Positions 24,114-36,771 of a DNA stretch of 64,000 nucleotides are shown in pieces. Location of the stretch: contig JAAONU010000001.1 in the NCBI GenBank assembly GCA_012932295.1, positions 56,393,693 to 56,457,692 of the forward strand. Direction: 5' to 3'. How positions within the stretch are numbered: position 1 is the stretch's first letter; every line of letters starts with the position of its first letter. Source of the stretch: Cyclina sinensis. Its lineage: Eukaryota > Mollusca > Bivalvia > Venerida > Veneridae. The notes beneath the pieces are model-generated. The model did no database searches, was not told the origin of the DNA, and saw only the letters and a program-made list of their open reading frames with translations. The position numbers were made by a program, and so were the translations under genes.

Positions 24114-26649
24114 ACAAAAAATCAGACTTATGACTGCTATATAGTTGTCAAGATTGTGAGTGTTTAAGATTCAATGATATTGAATGGCCGTGTCCTGTAG
24201 GATTGTACTAATTTATAGACTGTCTATAGAAAACCAGTGATGCAACATTGTTTCTTTGGGGTGGTCAACAAAATGTTCTTGTCGTTTTTCTGTGGCAGTT
24301 ATAAAACTCGATGACTCTGTAATAAGGAATTATTAATTAAAAGGTCATTTAATCGATAAGTGTGAAATAACATGGCACTTTTCACACTCTTTAGCTTCTT
24401 CATTTCAAGAAAATTACGCTGTAATCCATTTGGTAAAATTTTAAAATAACAGAAGGATTTTTACTCATATGCAGTAAATTGCTGGTGTATCATGTATATC
24501 TAATTTAAAACACGCCTGAATAGAAGTCTATACATTTCGAAAACCTGAGACGGAAAGAGGTTTCTAAAACTTAAGTTTTAAACCGTTTATTAATTTTTGC
24601 GGTATAATACATTTATAGCTGGCAAAAACTATGAGACAAGAGAAATTATACTTGGTTTACCGCGAGATAAAAATAGGAGTATTTATAGCGTATAATTATG
24701 AACACAACATGTGTTTGTAATTTATCGTACCTGTTAAGATATAATATTGAACAATAGCAGATGGGAAATACAACCTAGAGATATGCCAGAATTGCATATA
24801 GTGTGACATATATATTATTGGCTAAAATCTACAATGATTTTACTAACATTAATATTATATTATTTTATGCATTTTGTGTTCTCCATAAAATATCTGCTTA
24901 TTTGCCTGTTTTGTCATAGTATATTTATTTTTGTATGGCCAAATGCATTATTATCCCATTGGAATTAAATTTAACAGATACAACCTTGTAGACATGTACA
25001 TTTTTTTCGGTGTCTCAACAAGACATGACAAGTACTTACTAGATGTAAATCTAAACACGACTTGACTAGATAGCTAATACATTGCAAACTGATATGACTA
25101 AAGGCTTATAAGGTTCTGAACAGGTCTTGACAGACGAGACATGCAGCCGCTATGAAATAATTAGGGAAATGATTAAACTGCATAATGCATACTAACTTCC
25201 CATATTAATAATAGGTTTAGCTTGAAACTGATTTAAACTTGTTTTTATGTAGACAATCTCGTATCAGTTTTCGTCAATAACTGAGATTTAAGATAAAAAA
25301 AAATCAAAAAAGCATTGAGAGGTATTTGTATAAAATTAAAAATGAGGAATAAAACATCTCTTTACTTTTGAAAATATCAGGGTTAATGAACAAAGTGTTG
25401 TACTGATGACAACTTCTGTGAGAACTGATCTTTATCATGCTTGAGGTTGCGAACAAATTTCCTTTTAGTGAATTTAGACTGCCCATGTTTTGTCTGACGC
25501 ATTTGATAGTCTATTCCATTTACTGTAAAAGATATTTACCGAAGCACCACTTCAGGAAAAATATCAGTGTCTGACATGCCTTCATTTCTTTTCAATCTCC
25601 AAAGTTATTATGCACAGAATCAGGTCAGAGCTGCCAACCTCAAACTGAAGCCTCGCGGAGACAGACCTACTTTCTAACGTTTTCATTTGTTTCCCAATAC
25701 CATATTGTGAAGTAATAAAGCAGTTTGTATGCAATGTGCATAATGATTTGAGATTAGATATTTATTGAGAGGGAAAAAGAAACTGTATAAAAACTCTATA
25801 AAATTTGACTGACAAGGGAATACAATGTTTCTGTGATGAATGTATAACACTAATCTTAGAGTTTTTCAAAATTACTTTTGTTTTAATCGAGTGTAAAAGC
25901 CCAAACTCTTCAATTTTTCACCTTATTTGAATTCTTGTCAACTGGAAAGGTTTGTCGATAAGTGTTAGACAGCTAAATGTATTTATCTTTCTCGATTTAA
26001 ACAACAGTTGTGCTAGAAAACAATATACAAAATAAAAGAAGACAGCAGCTTGTCGTACTGATAGAAAATTTGTATTTTCCTCGGGGGATATTTCGATGAA
26101 CTTTATTATATTAAGAGAATACTATTGTGGGTGGGATGAAGAAGTCTATTAGTTTGTAGACCGTCTAGAGAAAGTTTTACATATTATTTTGATAGATAAA
26201 TACATTCAATAGTGTCAACAAAACATACTTGTGATTTGTCTATAGCATTTTTATGGGAAAATTGGTGTAGCACGAAATTATCTGCATTCGGGTGATAACG
26301 GTAAATTTATGACCAGCTCTCGTTTTACTGGTGTCTACTGCGGTTTATTGTTTTCAAATATACACCGAAGTTCTAAATAGATCTACAAATAAGAGGGAAT
26401 TCCATTACGCGTGGGGAAATTGGAAAAACTCAGAACGAGAAAATCTAATGTAAAATAAAAAAAGTGACGAAACTTGTAATTTTTTTGATAATTAAAAAAA
26501 ATGCAAACATTCTTTAAACGACTGTTCCTTTCAATACATCTGCAAAGAGAAAGAAAAATCCGTTCATATGATGATTTTTGCAGAGCTAACTGGTTATAGC
26601 GTCTTTTCAATTCGTTTTAATTTCAAAAAGAAAAGTCATCATACAGCAG

Positions 26650-27230
26650 GTTGAGTACAAACATGGTGGTTAGCAAGACCATTGTTTGTCAGGCATGAAC
26701 ATAGTGGTAAGTTTAGCATGAGCATTGTTTGTTGGGCACAAACATAGTGGTAGAATTTAGCAAGCGCATTGGTTTTTGGCCAAAACATAGTGGTAGAGTT
26801 TAGCAAGAACACCGTTTGTTGGGTACAAACATTTTATTAGTTTAGCAAGAACATTGTTTGTTGGGAACAAACATATCGGTAGAGTTTAGCAAGAGAATTG
26901 TTTGTAGGGTACAAGCAAAGAGGTAGAGTTTAGCAGGGACATTGTTTGTTCGTTACAAATATATTTTAGAGTTTAGAATGGGGATTGTTTTATTAGGTAT
27001 AAACATAAAGTTTAGAATGAGCATAATTTGTTAGGCATATGCATAGTGACAGAGTTTAGAATGAGCACTGTTTGTTGGGTACAAACACAGGGGTAGAATT
27101 TTGCAGGTGCATTGTTTTGTAAGGAAGGTATGAAATTAGTGGCAGCGTTTAGAAGAAATATTGTTTGACTGATATGAACATAGTGGTACACTTTAGCAGA
27201 AAAACTGTTTTGTCATAAAATGCAACGTAT
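26650..27230. repeat. Degenerate ~44-46-bp tandem array, about 13 copies
   Basis: The consensus contains TTTAGCAAGAACATTGTTTG, then TTGGGTACAAACATAGTGGT and AGAG. Copies are strongly diverged and of variable length. It lies inside the third ~1.9-kb block and has no counterpart in the neighbouring blocks, so it expanded after the block duplications. Confidence 0.75.
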
Positions 27231-29350
27231 GTTGTAAGCCTTCTTTCCTGTGTCATAACCCGTTTATAATGATGCTAATATATTACTTGAAATTGTTTTT
27301 TTAATATCAAGATCATTCTGAGACAAAAAGTCAGGGCCACCATAGGTTATAAAGCCGACAATGAGAACAATATCGGTCTACTGACATTTGAAAATGTCAG
27401 GGTTAATGTCAGGGTTGACTTATAGCAACTGAATACTTGTTTTCTTGACTTTTGTGGTGTCTTACGTAAAATAAAACATTGACAAAGCTGCAAAGAACGA
27501 TAAGTTAAGAGTAAAGTTTAAATGAGCTTATAATTTACATGTTGCTACAGTCCTCGTTTGCAGCAGTCTGGAATTCCGACAGTCATTTTTTCCATTGCGA
27601 TCATATTTCATCGACACATTACGAACCCGTAATCTCTTGTTATTATTGAAAAGTTCCCGTAGACATTTACAAACTGTTAATTTTCCAATCGTTTTATAAT
27701 TTGACACAGGAAGTAGAAAAACATCGAATAAGCATATTGACATTAATATTAAAATTTATTTTGAAGAAAAGTTGTGTTCAAGATGCACCGTCTAAAGCAA
27801 TTAGACACTAAAACAGAAATTATACAAAGCCTTACTATTTCAGATTTAAATATATGCTAAAATCCTGATATAAAACACGTTTTAACTTTTACAGGTTTCA
27901 TCTGTTCCAAATATAGATAAAGACATCAGATTTTATTCTTACATAGCACTGGCATTTTGGGATGTCTTGCTCGAGTTAAAGATGTGTTCTTGAACTAAAA
28001 GAGTACATAGTATAGAAGCTGGTGGGCGTTATAATCTAAAGATATTGGAAGGTTGCGTCATCTTAGACTATTCTAATTTATAAACTGTCTAGGAAAAACT
28101 CTGTTCACCGGATAGTAAAGGATTGACAAGAATATGTTTCAGTTATTTGCCTATAACATTTTGCAGACAAGATTCATTCAAGTGAGAAAGGGGATTTTAC
28201 TCCATGTTTTCCAAATCTTAAGTTGTCGTCTTACACAAACAAACCTGTTCTTACAAAAAAATTCTGCCTTACCTAAGACGAAGACTATCAGAATTAAGAA
28301 ATGGAAGATTTATGCTAAAATTTAAGAAATACAGGCGCGATGCTGATATACATTTTGACCTTACTCTGTTTTCTGTTCTTATTTCTACTTGACGTACAAA
28401 TACAGTACTCAAACAAGGAAAAGAAACGTAAGTGTTGAAATTCTATAGTATTTACATTATTCTTTATTATTATTATTATCTTTTTTTTTCATGTTGCGGT
28501 TCTTTAAAACGAACAGGCATTGGCAGTTACTATGGGAACGTATAGTTATCCGAAATACATACATTTAAAATAAAACCACTTAACGTGCGCAAAAGCTGTG
28601 TCTTAAGGGAAAATGCTGTATTCGATTATTTCAAATGGAGATGTATTTTCTTGTAATGAATGCATTCATCGTGGATTTGTCACATTACCCGCTTGACTAC
28701 GCCAAAACTTTCAGGATGATAAAAAAAACAACTCAATTATGCTTCAACAAACTATTGAACAATGGAAATTGTCAGAAAGAAAATAAAACCTGAAGGGATG
28801 AAAAATGCAAATTTGATATTTACAAAACATATCTAATCTTTCTGTTTGCAATCTAAAAAATATGTAGAAACGCTTTTTTGCAAATCATGCTAGGAAACAG
28901 GCATAAGCGTCTCAGCAAAAAAAAAACAAGAACACAATACAAATACATGTATAAACTAGGAAGTAATGTTGTTTTTTCTTCTCTATACAATGATCACTAT
29001 TGTCTGTTCAAGGTGTTGACATAGTAGTAGGGACCCAAAGGGACATTTGTGGTATTTTTTAAGTTTATTTATGTCGCATATTGGCTTGTCTGTTATACAA
29101 TGACATTCTGTCATTGAAATAAACTTGAAGAGAAATCAAAACCGTGCGATTCTTGAAGATGAAACCATTTCGTGATACATAATATAGAAGAACCTCCGAT
29201 CATGTTTCGCTATTGAGTCAGATTTCAGAAAAAAATTCAAAGTAGCCTAGAAAGTTAATTTGCCTTCGGAAACAGAATGGATAATGAGGTGTGTTCTTGT
29301 CTGTTGACATTTGAAAATGTCAGGGTTAATTATTTCCAACTTTATGCCCG

Positions 29351-31955
29351 GTGAGCATTGATTGTGAAAGAAGACACTGAAGCTATGGTTCGTTTCCGTA
29401 TTTCTTCTGTAGAAATCAAGACCATTCCCTAACTATTTAGAAACGGAAAAAATGCAGACATTAAATATTTAAAGCATCGTCGAGCCTATGGTCATGTGAC
29501 TGCACACTCTACCCACACCCCATCATACGTCTGTATTCGTTATTGATACTGACTTGATATTTACATGACAAAGGCTAAATAAAGAAAAGTTCAGAGTGGA
29601 AAAACCATTAAATTGAGACTGCCTTATTTTGATACACATCCTCTCGTCACATGTTTTTACATATTAATGCATAACATAGTTACTCCATCCTGAAGAATAC
29701 TCAAAAGGGGACTACCAATATACACTGCTGTCTCCTAGCCTGGTTCCCAGCGTACTAACTATAGTACATAGTGAAAACATAGAGAAGGGGCAGGTAATCC
29801 AGACAATGTTGTCTCCAAAATTACTCCCCCTAACAACGCGCACTTGATGTTCGGTATTTCCGGTCATGTTCTGCCGTTAGCGCTGAATAGGCAACTGGTT
29901 TTTGATAGCCTTACTTCATATAAAACAGACAAATAATAAATTTTCATAATAAATAATAATAATAAAATTGTTTTCCGTAAATAAAATATCCATGTTTCCC
30001 CCCCCCCCCACCCCCAACCACCACAGATGCACGTGTAGGTTTTGCATTCCATTCATATTAATGAAATAAGATTATTTAAATTATTAACAACGCTCCTATC
30101 TGTAGCAAACAAAACAACAACAAACAGCACTAATACTGTATTCGATAAACAGCACGGACTGCTCCAACAACAAGTTTCTAAATAAAGATTTCAAGAAACC
30201 ATTTGGTTAACAACCGCTGTAGTTGTTTACTGTTGAATAAGATACTATATTCTAGTTTTTCATGTGGCATAAAAAAATCCAAAGTATTATTGTTCCTATT
30301 CTTAGAAAGCTGATCATTTCAACCCATTATTCTTGCAGATCTAAAGACTAAGATGTTTTCTCTGACTCTTCGAAACAGGGTAACTATCTGGTGTGAAAAT
30401 GATTTTTATTTTTAATAATACGCGTTTACTTTCAGAAATAGCGACAACACTACAAACTGTATGTTCGTATTACATAGTGATATTCAAAAGATACTATTCG
30501 ACAGATGAAAACTGTGTTGTGCTTAATTAAAGTAAAGAGTTAGAAAGGAATGTTCTGCTTTGCCAGAGGTTGATCTTAACGCTGCAATTACGTATACTAT
30601 CATTTTACAACTGAAAAACACGTTTTCAAGAGTATAATAGAATCAGTGATTAATTTCAAAATATACCATCAGAGATCATTTGTTACCGTTCCGATTATGA
30701 AGGGACACTACTCGCGGTAACTTTATATATCGGTAAGCTCCCATCCTGTTAATATTGGTCAGAGATTTTTTACAAAATGCTTTGGTTCGTTGGAACTTGA
30801 GATATTTTTTATTTTTATTTGTCTTTTAATTATTTTGGTTACGTTTTTGTTAAGAAACAAATATTACTGGAATTAGACATGATTTCACTCGTTTGAATAT
30901 AATGTAAGTGTTGTAACGCCTATAAACATTGTGAATGAATAATAATTGGGTATCAACGATTTCAATATTATTTTTGTCTTAACGACTCGGTAAACATTTT
31001 GGGTATTTGCCCAACTGATCAGAACTGTATATTGATAGAATAATTGTAAGCTTATTTGAAACCCCATACAAATATTTCGAAATATACTTTGATATCCCTC
31101 CCTCATTTGAAGTGGTAGTGGGAAATTGGTGCCACACTGCAATCACATTTAGGTAATTCAACAATTTTATTGTCAGCAGCCATTAGGTTTTCATTACCGT
31201 CAATTATAATTGACTGCACAGCTGTAGTTCAGTTGGACAGACTAAGGAAAACAGATTAGAAGGTTTCAAAAACCGTTCTAATAACAAAATACCACTCAGC
31301 TCTTTTACTATGTGTTAATTATCGTAATTCATTATGATTAATTTCACCCCATCAATATTTGATATATTTATAATTTGCACTATAACCTATTATTACCAAC
31401 ATAATTCAGATGACTGATAAATCTTTCATGAAATAAAGGGAGATAACCATGGTGATAAAACTGTATATTTATAACACAATTCGCAGACACACGAGATAAT
31501 TTCATGTTACAAAGAGAGTTACTACAGCTTTGTATGTAGGTGACTTTGATATAACAGAAAATTCTGTTTTCGTACACATCAAATTTGCCCGGTCTGTTTT
31601 TGATACAGACAACAGAAATCTTCTGTCCATTAATCACAAAACGATAGACGAGAGAAACAAATTTGGAAATGATATCCGATTTATAGATTCTTATCTGTTC
31701 AGAAAAAAAACACTTAAATCACTTGACAACTGAAATGAATATATATGATTCAGACAATACGTCGGTAGGAAGCCCACAAATTTACTTGATCACACGCGAT
31801 CTTGATCTCACTGTATCGTTTTACACCAAGATTAGAATTTAAGCTCGGTTTTAGCTACTGTACAAACATATACAAGCTTAGACATTGGGCTCTCAAGACA
31901 CAAAACATGACAAAATTGCACACTTGAGAGAGAAGGATGTCAATTTAATTATTTG
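29351..31955. other. Non-coding, no gene recognised
   Basis: AT-rich, with a C-rich run near 30 kb. Short open frames (62-85 codons) lack recognisable domains. No RNA gene seen. Confidence 0.4.
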
Positions 31956-31959
31956 TCAA

Positions 31960-32092
31960 CGTACAGCTGGGTGCGCTGATGCACTGGGAAAGTAACTGTT
32001 TTAGCCCAAGGACAAAACTCACCCACTGGGTAGGGTTCGAGGCCAGGACCTACCGAACATAGCACAAACACCTTAACCACTGAGGCATATGT
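31960..32092 (-). mobile_element. tRNA-derived SINE fragment, minus strand
   Basis: On the minus strand, box A is TGCCTCAGTGGTTAAGG (plus 32071-32087) and box B is GGCCTCGAACCC (plus 32033-32044), at tRNA-like spacing. A body of about 70 bases follows toward lower coordinates. No target duplication or A-tail was defined. It could also be a diverged tRNA pseudogene. Confidence 0.5.
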
Positions 32093-32094
32093 TA

Positions 32095-33246
32095 TTTACA
32101 CTTAGGACGTAAGACATAATGCAAACAATGCTTTCCAACCTAGCACACATCACTTTCCTTGGTGCTCGGTGTGCAAATTATCACATTGTCACTGACACCA
32201 TGTATCATCATAGACCAATTAACAGTATATAATAATGCCTGCTACAAGTGACAGTGACGTTCTGATTCCTTACAAGATTTGACCACAACTAGCTCAAAAT
32301 TACTATCCCAGCACCGTACGTACATATATCCTTGTTCTTGTTTTACTATCAGTAACCTTAACGATCATTAGGCAGTACACCAGATAAGGGAGAAAATCTT
32401 CATCATAAATTGATACTCAACTTTATTACAGGATCTTTATCGAGTCATCTTATTGTAGCTGATTAGACTAAACGTTACATCAACGATCTACAACAGACAC
32501 TTGATAACGTTAAGTGAGTGATAACGGCGGCTTTTTAGCATACATGTAATTACTACATGCATATGTATTAATTGAGTCGAAAGAATCAAATAAAGCAAGT
32601 CAGTAAGCCCTTTGTAATTGTTCTATTTTAAGACAGCCCATTAAAAGAAGATATAGATGAAATTAGATATATAAATAAACATATGCACATTTGTTATCAT
32701 TCGACGATGTCTATTCAGGCAAATTTCTACACTACATGACGCTTGACCTCATTGTTTTGTTATGGAAGAGAACCCTGCTAACGATCTGTACTTCTACTAA
32801 GTTTGAGGATACGTCAAAACAGATATATTGGCAAGCAGTTTTCCTAATCTTACATTCCCTAAATGGGAGATTATTATGAATAGATTCTGGTTTTTAATGT
32901 TTGGAAGCGCATACCAGACAAACGCCATTTTTGACGTACTTGCAGTTACAATCTGTCAATGTTGCAATCCTCGCCATTCTAGTACATCATTTGTAATGGA
33001 GTATAATTAAGTTACTGGTATTTTCACTACTAACAGATGTGTAATATTTTCTCCTATGCGCTAGTTATTTTAAAGATCGTCACATTCTTAGAGCCAGCTG
33101 ATTGGCTAAAAAATTCAGCCGGCAAACTGACTTTTAAGGCTTCTATGTCAAAAGTTGAGATTTTTATTTCCTTTTCTGTTAAAAAGCCATAGAAAAAAGT
33201 ATTGGCAAGATATTGAAAATGAACGATCAAAATCATACTTTGAAGT
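32095..33246. other. Non-coding, no gene recognised
   Basis: AT-rich sequence. Frames of 60-62 codons are unremarkable. No repeat noted. Confidence 0.4.
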
Positions 33247-33461
33247 TTAAGGTAGAGCGACTGTAAAAAACTCCCGCCATTTCTTCGAAGATCGGTAAAG
33301 ATCGATAAATGTCGGCTGTGTTCGGAAGAATGTTTTAGATAATTTCAGTTTTTAACTCTGAAAATATTTTTTTATATATCTTACCAAATTCCTTCATATC
33401 ATAACATTTCCACGGTAAATTCTTAGTTTTATCATAAAATATCAATAAAATTTGAAAATAA

Positions 33462-33665
33462 ATGCAACCGGATGTAAAAGGTGTCTTGCCTTCAAAATCG
33501 AAAGTAGGCACGAATTACTGGTTTTCGCGACTAAACAGGAAAATGAATCGCGACAAAAAAGGTCGTTTTTCCAGACGGATACGGAATGACCATAAGAGGA
33601 AACACATTTCTCATAATCATAATTATACTGAGAATGCTAAAAGTGACAAGGAACATAGAAAATGA
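33462..33665 (+). CDS. Small basic ORF inside the TTAA element
   Basis: A 67-codon frame rich in Lys, Arg, His and Asn, containing MNRDKKGRFSRRIRNDHKRK. It lies about 210 bases inside the left end of the TTAA-flanked element, where a transposon-encoded protein could start. The composition is unlike the Phe/Ile/Leu-rich random frames nearby and suggests a nucleic-acid-binding N-terminus. No family is recognised and no continuation was found, so it may be a relic or chance. Confidence 0.25.
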   Translation: MQPDVKGVLPSKSKVGTNYWFSRLNRKMNRDKKGRFSRRIRNDHKRKHISHNHNYTENAKSDKEHRK

Positions 33666-33880
33666 AAGACAATCATTGATTCTTTAGATACTTGATTAAC
33701 CTTGATATTTATAAGTACGAGTCCTTTACCCATTTCCAAATTTACAGAAAGAAAGTTATTGATATTAAATAGTATTATTTCACACCTTATAAAATGTAAC
33801 AAATGAAATGGTCTTCCAGTTTGTACCATGTGATCATCTAGTGTAATCATTATTGGATCTAATCTTATCAGTTAGTCTCG

Positions 33881-34000
33881 TTTTCATTTTCCGAGTCCAA
33901 AAAATCCATATCAATCTGATTTGTACTCATTCAAGCATCTTTTTCATTTTCCGAATCCAAAATATCCATATCAAATTCATATTGTATTCAAAGAAACTCT
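33881..34000. repeat. 60-bp tandem duplication, 2 copies
   Basis: CATTTTCCGARTCCAAAAWATCCATATCAA occurs at 33885 and again 60 bases later at 33945, with similar flanks. Since 60 is a multiple of 3, it keeps short frames open on the plus strand. It lies inside the TTAA element. Confidence 0.7.
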
Positions 34001-34148
34001 GCCTGTTGCTATTGTATCAGTTACCTCTCTTGCAAATTCGAGACGATTTTTAAAGTTCTGTATCCCAAAGTTGCCTTATTACCTTGACTGTGAGAGTGTT
34101 TTCTTTAATGTGTTTTCTGCTTGAAAAATGCTGGTGTGAAAGAGTTCA

Positions 34149-34297
34149 TGATACATTGTTGAGCATAATACTGATTCACTTGGACTCATACATGGCTACA
34201 AAACCTATTGCACTCGGCTAGCATCTCGTCCAATATAGGTTTTACAGCTGTGCTTCGTCCAATAGAATTCTGTACTGTACTCAACAATGTATAATAA
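34149..34297. mobile_element. Foldback (MITE-like) element nested in TTAA element
   Basis: Outer arms ATACATTGTTGAG and CTCAACAATGTAT, with inner matching segments ACAAAACCTATTG and CAATATAGGTTTTACAG, form an imperfect hairpin of about 60-bp arms around CACTCGGCTAGCATCTCGTC. There is no coding capacity. It is a small foldback or MITE inserted in, or part of, the larger element. Confidence 0.7.
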
Positions 34298-35184
34298 CCC
34301 CATAATATTGTTTCTTTATTATGTAAGGAGACCTCTCAATACTGTCTGTAACCTGTTGCAATGTTTATCATAGATTTTTCTTTGACTTTGAACTTTGAAA
34401 ATGAAAGTGTGCACTAAATTTCAACACAACATCTGTCAATTTTAGCCTCTAGTTGCATTCAGTAATATTAGTTAATAGTAGTTTCAAACTGTATTACTCT
34501 TTATAGCTAAATAATACTTCTTACATTCATACCAGTCATTTAAACATTAAATATTTTAAAATTGGTAAGTGAATCCTTCAGTTTTAAACTTGTAACAAAA
34601 TAATGGCTAAAATAAGGAGAAAAAACTGTTGAAAATATGAGTCATACATGTTACATTTATGTAAATTTTCCAAAAACTACATGGTAAAATATTTTTATCT
34701 TCTGTATTTAAGCTGGATATAGTTTATCTGTTAAAAATATGTCCTAAATATTAAATTAATAATCATATTTTTAATTTTCTGACTCTTTGTTTTCTCTCAA
34801 ACCAATTTTTACACTGCTCAGACCATGTGGATTTTTTGCACTCTTCCACAGATTAACAGGTTATGGAAGGTTGTTGTCAACAAAGAAAGATTTACTTTCT
34901 CTGTTTTCAAGTTTTGACACCTTTACTGCATCTGTAGAAACCAGTATTGTATTGGTATTTGGAAATTTGGGTGAAATATGGGACTTTGTTATACCCAAGG
35001 GTGTCAAATAAACTGAACAAAAGACGAGCTGTGGGGTTGTTTCGAAAAAAGTCGTTTATTTCTCTAAAAAGTATGGAAAGCCAACCTAAAATTTTGCAGG
35101 TAGATCAGTGAAATGATACAGATTATGAAAATAAAATGTTAGGTAACATCTGGAAAGGTGCTCATTACAGGTGCGCTACCTTAA

Positions 35185-35790
35185 ACATGCTGTAAAGAAA
35201 TTATCTAGTCAAATATGACCGAATTATTACTTTATGTAAATCAATATTACATATGGCATTTGAAATCATCTATCAACTCTATAACCTAACCTTTATTTTG
35301 AAAACATCACGAACTGATCTTAAACTGTCAGAAATTTTTGGAAGATCGGAAAGTTTGAAAGGGCAACAGCACAAAATACGCAAAATGACGTCTGCTAGAC
35401 CGGTCAAGTTCAAGTTTAGGTTTGTGCCATGTATACCCTTACTTGTGGTGTCGGACTAAAACACGTATCTAGGTCAATTTATTATTCCTTATGATATTTC
35501 AGAATTCCTACTGTTAAAAGTGATAACTTTCTAAGTTTAATGTGGGTTGGATACAAAAGACGTCGTGACGGTTACAAAGGTCTTGATGTTTGTTCCCTAG
35601 CAACATAAAGAAAATAACCTGAAGTTTTCTAAACAATAGAAGGATCACAATATATTCCGCTAAATAAAAATACAAAGGTTTTATATTCAACTGTACTGAA
35701 GGAAAATGCATGAAAAACATGGCATAAAGAAAATAAGAACAGGAGTTATGTTGACATGCCACTCCCTAGCCGAATGTGTTTGCTTCGTTA
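35185..35790. other. Non-coding, no gene recognised
   Basis: Two frames of 68 and 82 codons occur here with no recognisable features. Confidence 0.4.
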
Positions 35791-35794
35791 TCCT

Positions 35795-36260
35795 TCTAAT
35801 GCACAGCACCCCTTTCCAATGAGATCTATCAACCTATGAAGTTTCAAGTTGATATCTCAAATACTTTTTGAGTTATTGTCCGAACACATATTAAGCATGA
35901 AAATAACAAAGGGCAATAACTCAAACATTATGAAAGGTAAAGTTATCATTTTTATGCTCTGCACTCCTCCTTAATGAGATGTATCTACCTAGGAAGTTTC
36001 AAGTTGATATCTGAAAAACCTTTCCAGTTTATATGCTCTGGACAAAAACTAACGATGAAAAATAACAGAGAGTAATTACTCAATAAGTATGAAGGGTAGA
36101 GTTATCATTTTTGTGCCCTGCACTCCTTCTTAATGAGATGTATCTACCTTTGAAGTTTCAAGTTGATATCTCAAATACTTTTGAAGTTATGCTCCGGACA
36201 AAGTGTTGGACGGAAGGGTGGTCGGACGGACGGAGAGTATTACCATATACCGCGGGTGAT
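35795..36260. repeat. Dispersed repeat with three ~157-bp tandem units
   Basis: GTTTCAAGTTGATATCT occurs at 35841, 35996 and 36155. Each copy is preceded by AATGAGATSTATCWACCT and followed by a GGACAAA-type segment. The last unit ends in GGACGGAAGGGTGGTCGGAC, like the ending at 22.86 kb. I recall this GACGGAC ending from dispersed repeats of marine invertebrates. Not coding. Confidence 0.75.
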
Positions 36261-36771
36261 AATAAACACAAATGCATCGCGGCCATCCCCCTTTTTTGTT
36301 CATATAGCAAAGTAACTTACGTTTTCAAAAAGTTGAGTTCATTATAACGATTTTGTAAGTAAACCCTTGATATATCAAATCGTTTTATACCTGTTTACAT
36401 TAAATTCAAGGACAATCTGGTCCACATTAACATTTTCCAGGCGTTCCCAAAATGCCATCTTACCTAGCTGCTTACTAGGTGTAACAGACTTATGGGTTCA
36501 TCATTTGTTAATAAGATTTTGTGAGAAAAGAACCATTTATTTCTCTGTTCACTCTTGTAATAGACTGTAATTACTTCTTTTTATTTCACCTTCACGTAAT
36601 GCTACTTTCTAACCTTTAAATTAGACATGTGACCATTTAAACGGCAGCGGCTGTATTGTTAGCGGTTGTAGAACGGGTTGAACTGTTCTAAATCGGGCAT
36701 AAACTCCTTATATATTTTTAAGATCAGTCAAGAAAAAGGAGTCTGAATTTGTAAATTTACTTTAATATTTA
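36261..36771. other. Non-coding, no gene recognised
   Basis: AT-rich sequence between a dispersed repeat and a SINE. Nothing recognised. Confidence 0.4.

Larger units (their letters stand above)
21000..29350. repeat. Diverged reiterated block, period about 1.9-2.0 kb
   Basis: Short landmarks recur in the same order and orientation at similar intervals. AATAGAAAGCTTTCAAAATG lies at 21862 and 23802, and AATCCCTAGTTT at 21923 and 23853. An ACTGTCTA-AGAAAA motif lies at 24219, about 26160 and 28084, and the adjacent GTCAACAAAA motif at 24264, 26214 and about 28122. GAAAATRTCAGGGTTAAT lies at 25370, 27390 and 29313. A GGAATTCCATTACG segment near 21135 and 26397 has a weaker counterpart near 28733. 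Between landmarks the copies are heavily diverged. I infer old tandem duplication or clustered insertion of one ~1.9-kb element. No coding capacity was recognised anywhere in it. Confidence 0.5.
33247..35184. mobile_element. TTAA-flanked DNA transposon, 1.93 kb, family uncertain
   Basis: The element spans 33251-35180 and is flanked on both sides by TTAA (33247-33250 and 35181-35184). Its termini are imperfect inverted repeats: GGTAGAGCGACTGTAA at the left, and GGTAGCGCACCTGTAA as read inward from the right. A TTAA target is typical of piggyBac and Kolobok elements. The GGTAG end does not look like piggyBac, which usually begins with CCC, so a Kolobok-like or other TTAA family is more likely. 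Inside are a small basic frame (33462-33665), a 60-bp tandem duplication and a nested foldback element. No transposase core was recognised, so it is either non-autonomous or badly decayed. Confidence 0.6.

Noticed and set aside
33251..35180. piggyBac assignment for the TTAA element
   Set aside because: TTAA fits, but the termini start GGTAG rather than the usual CCC and no piggyBac transposase motif was seen.
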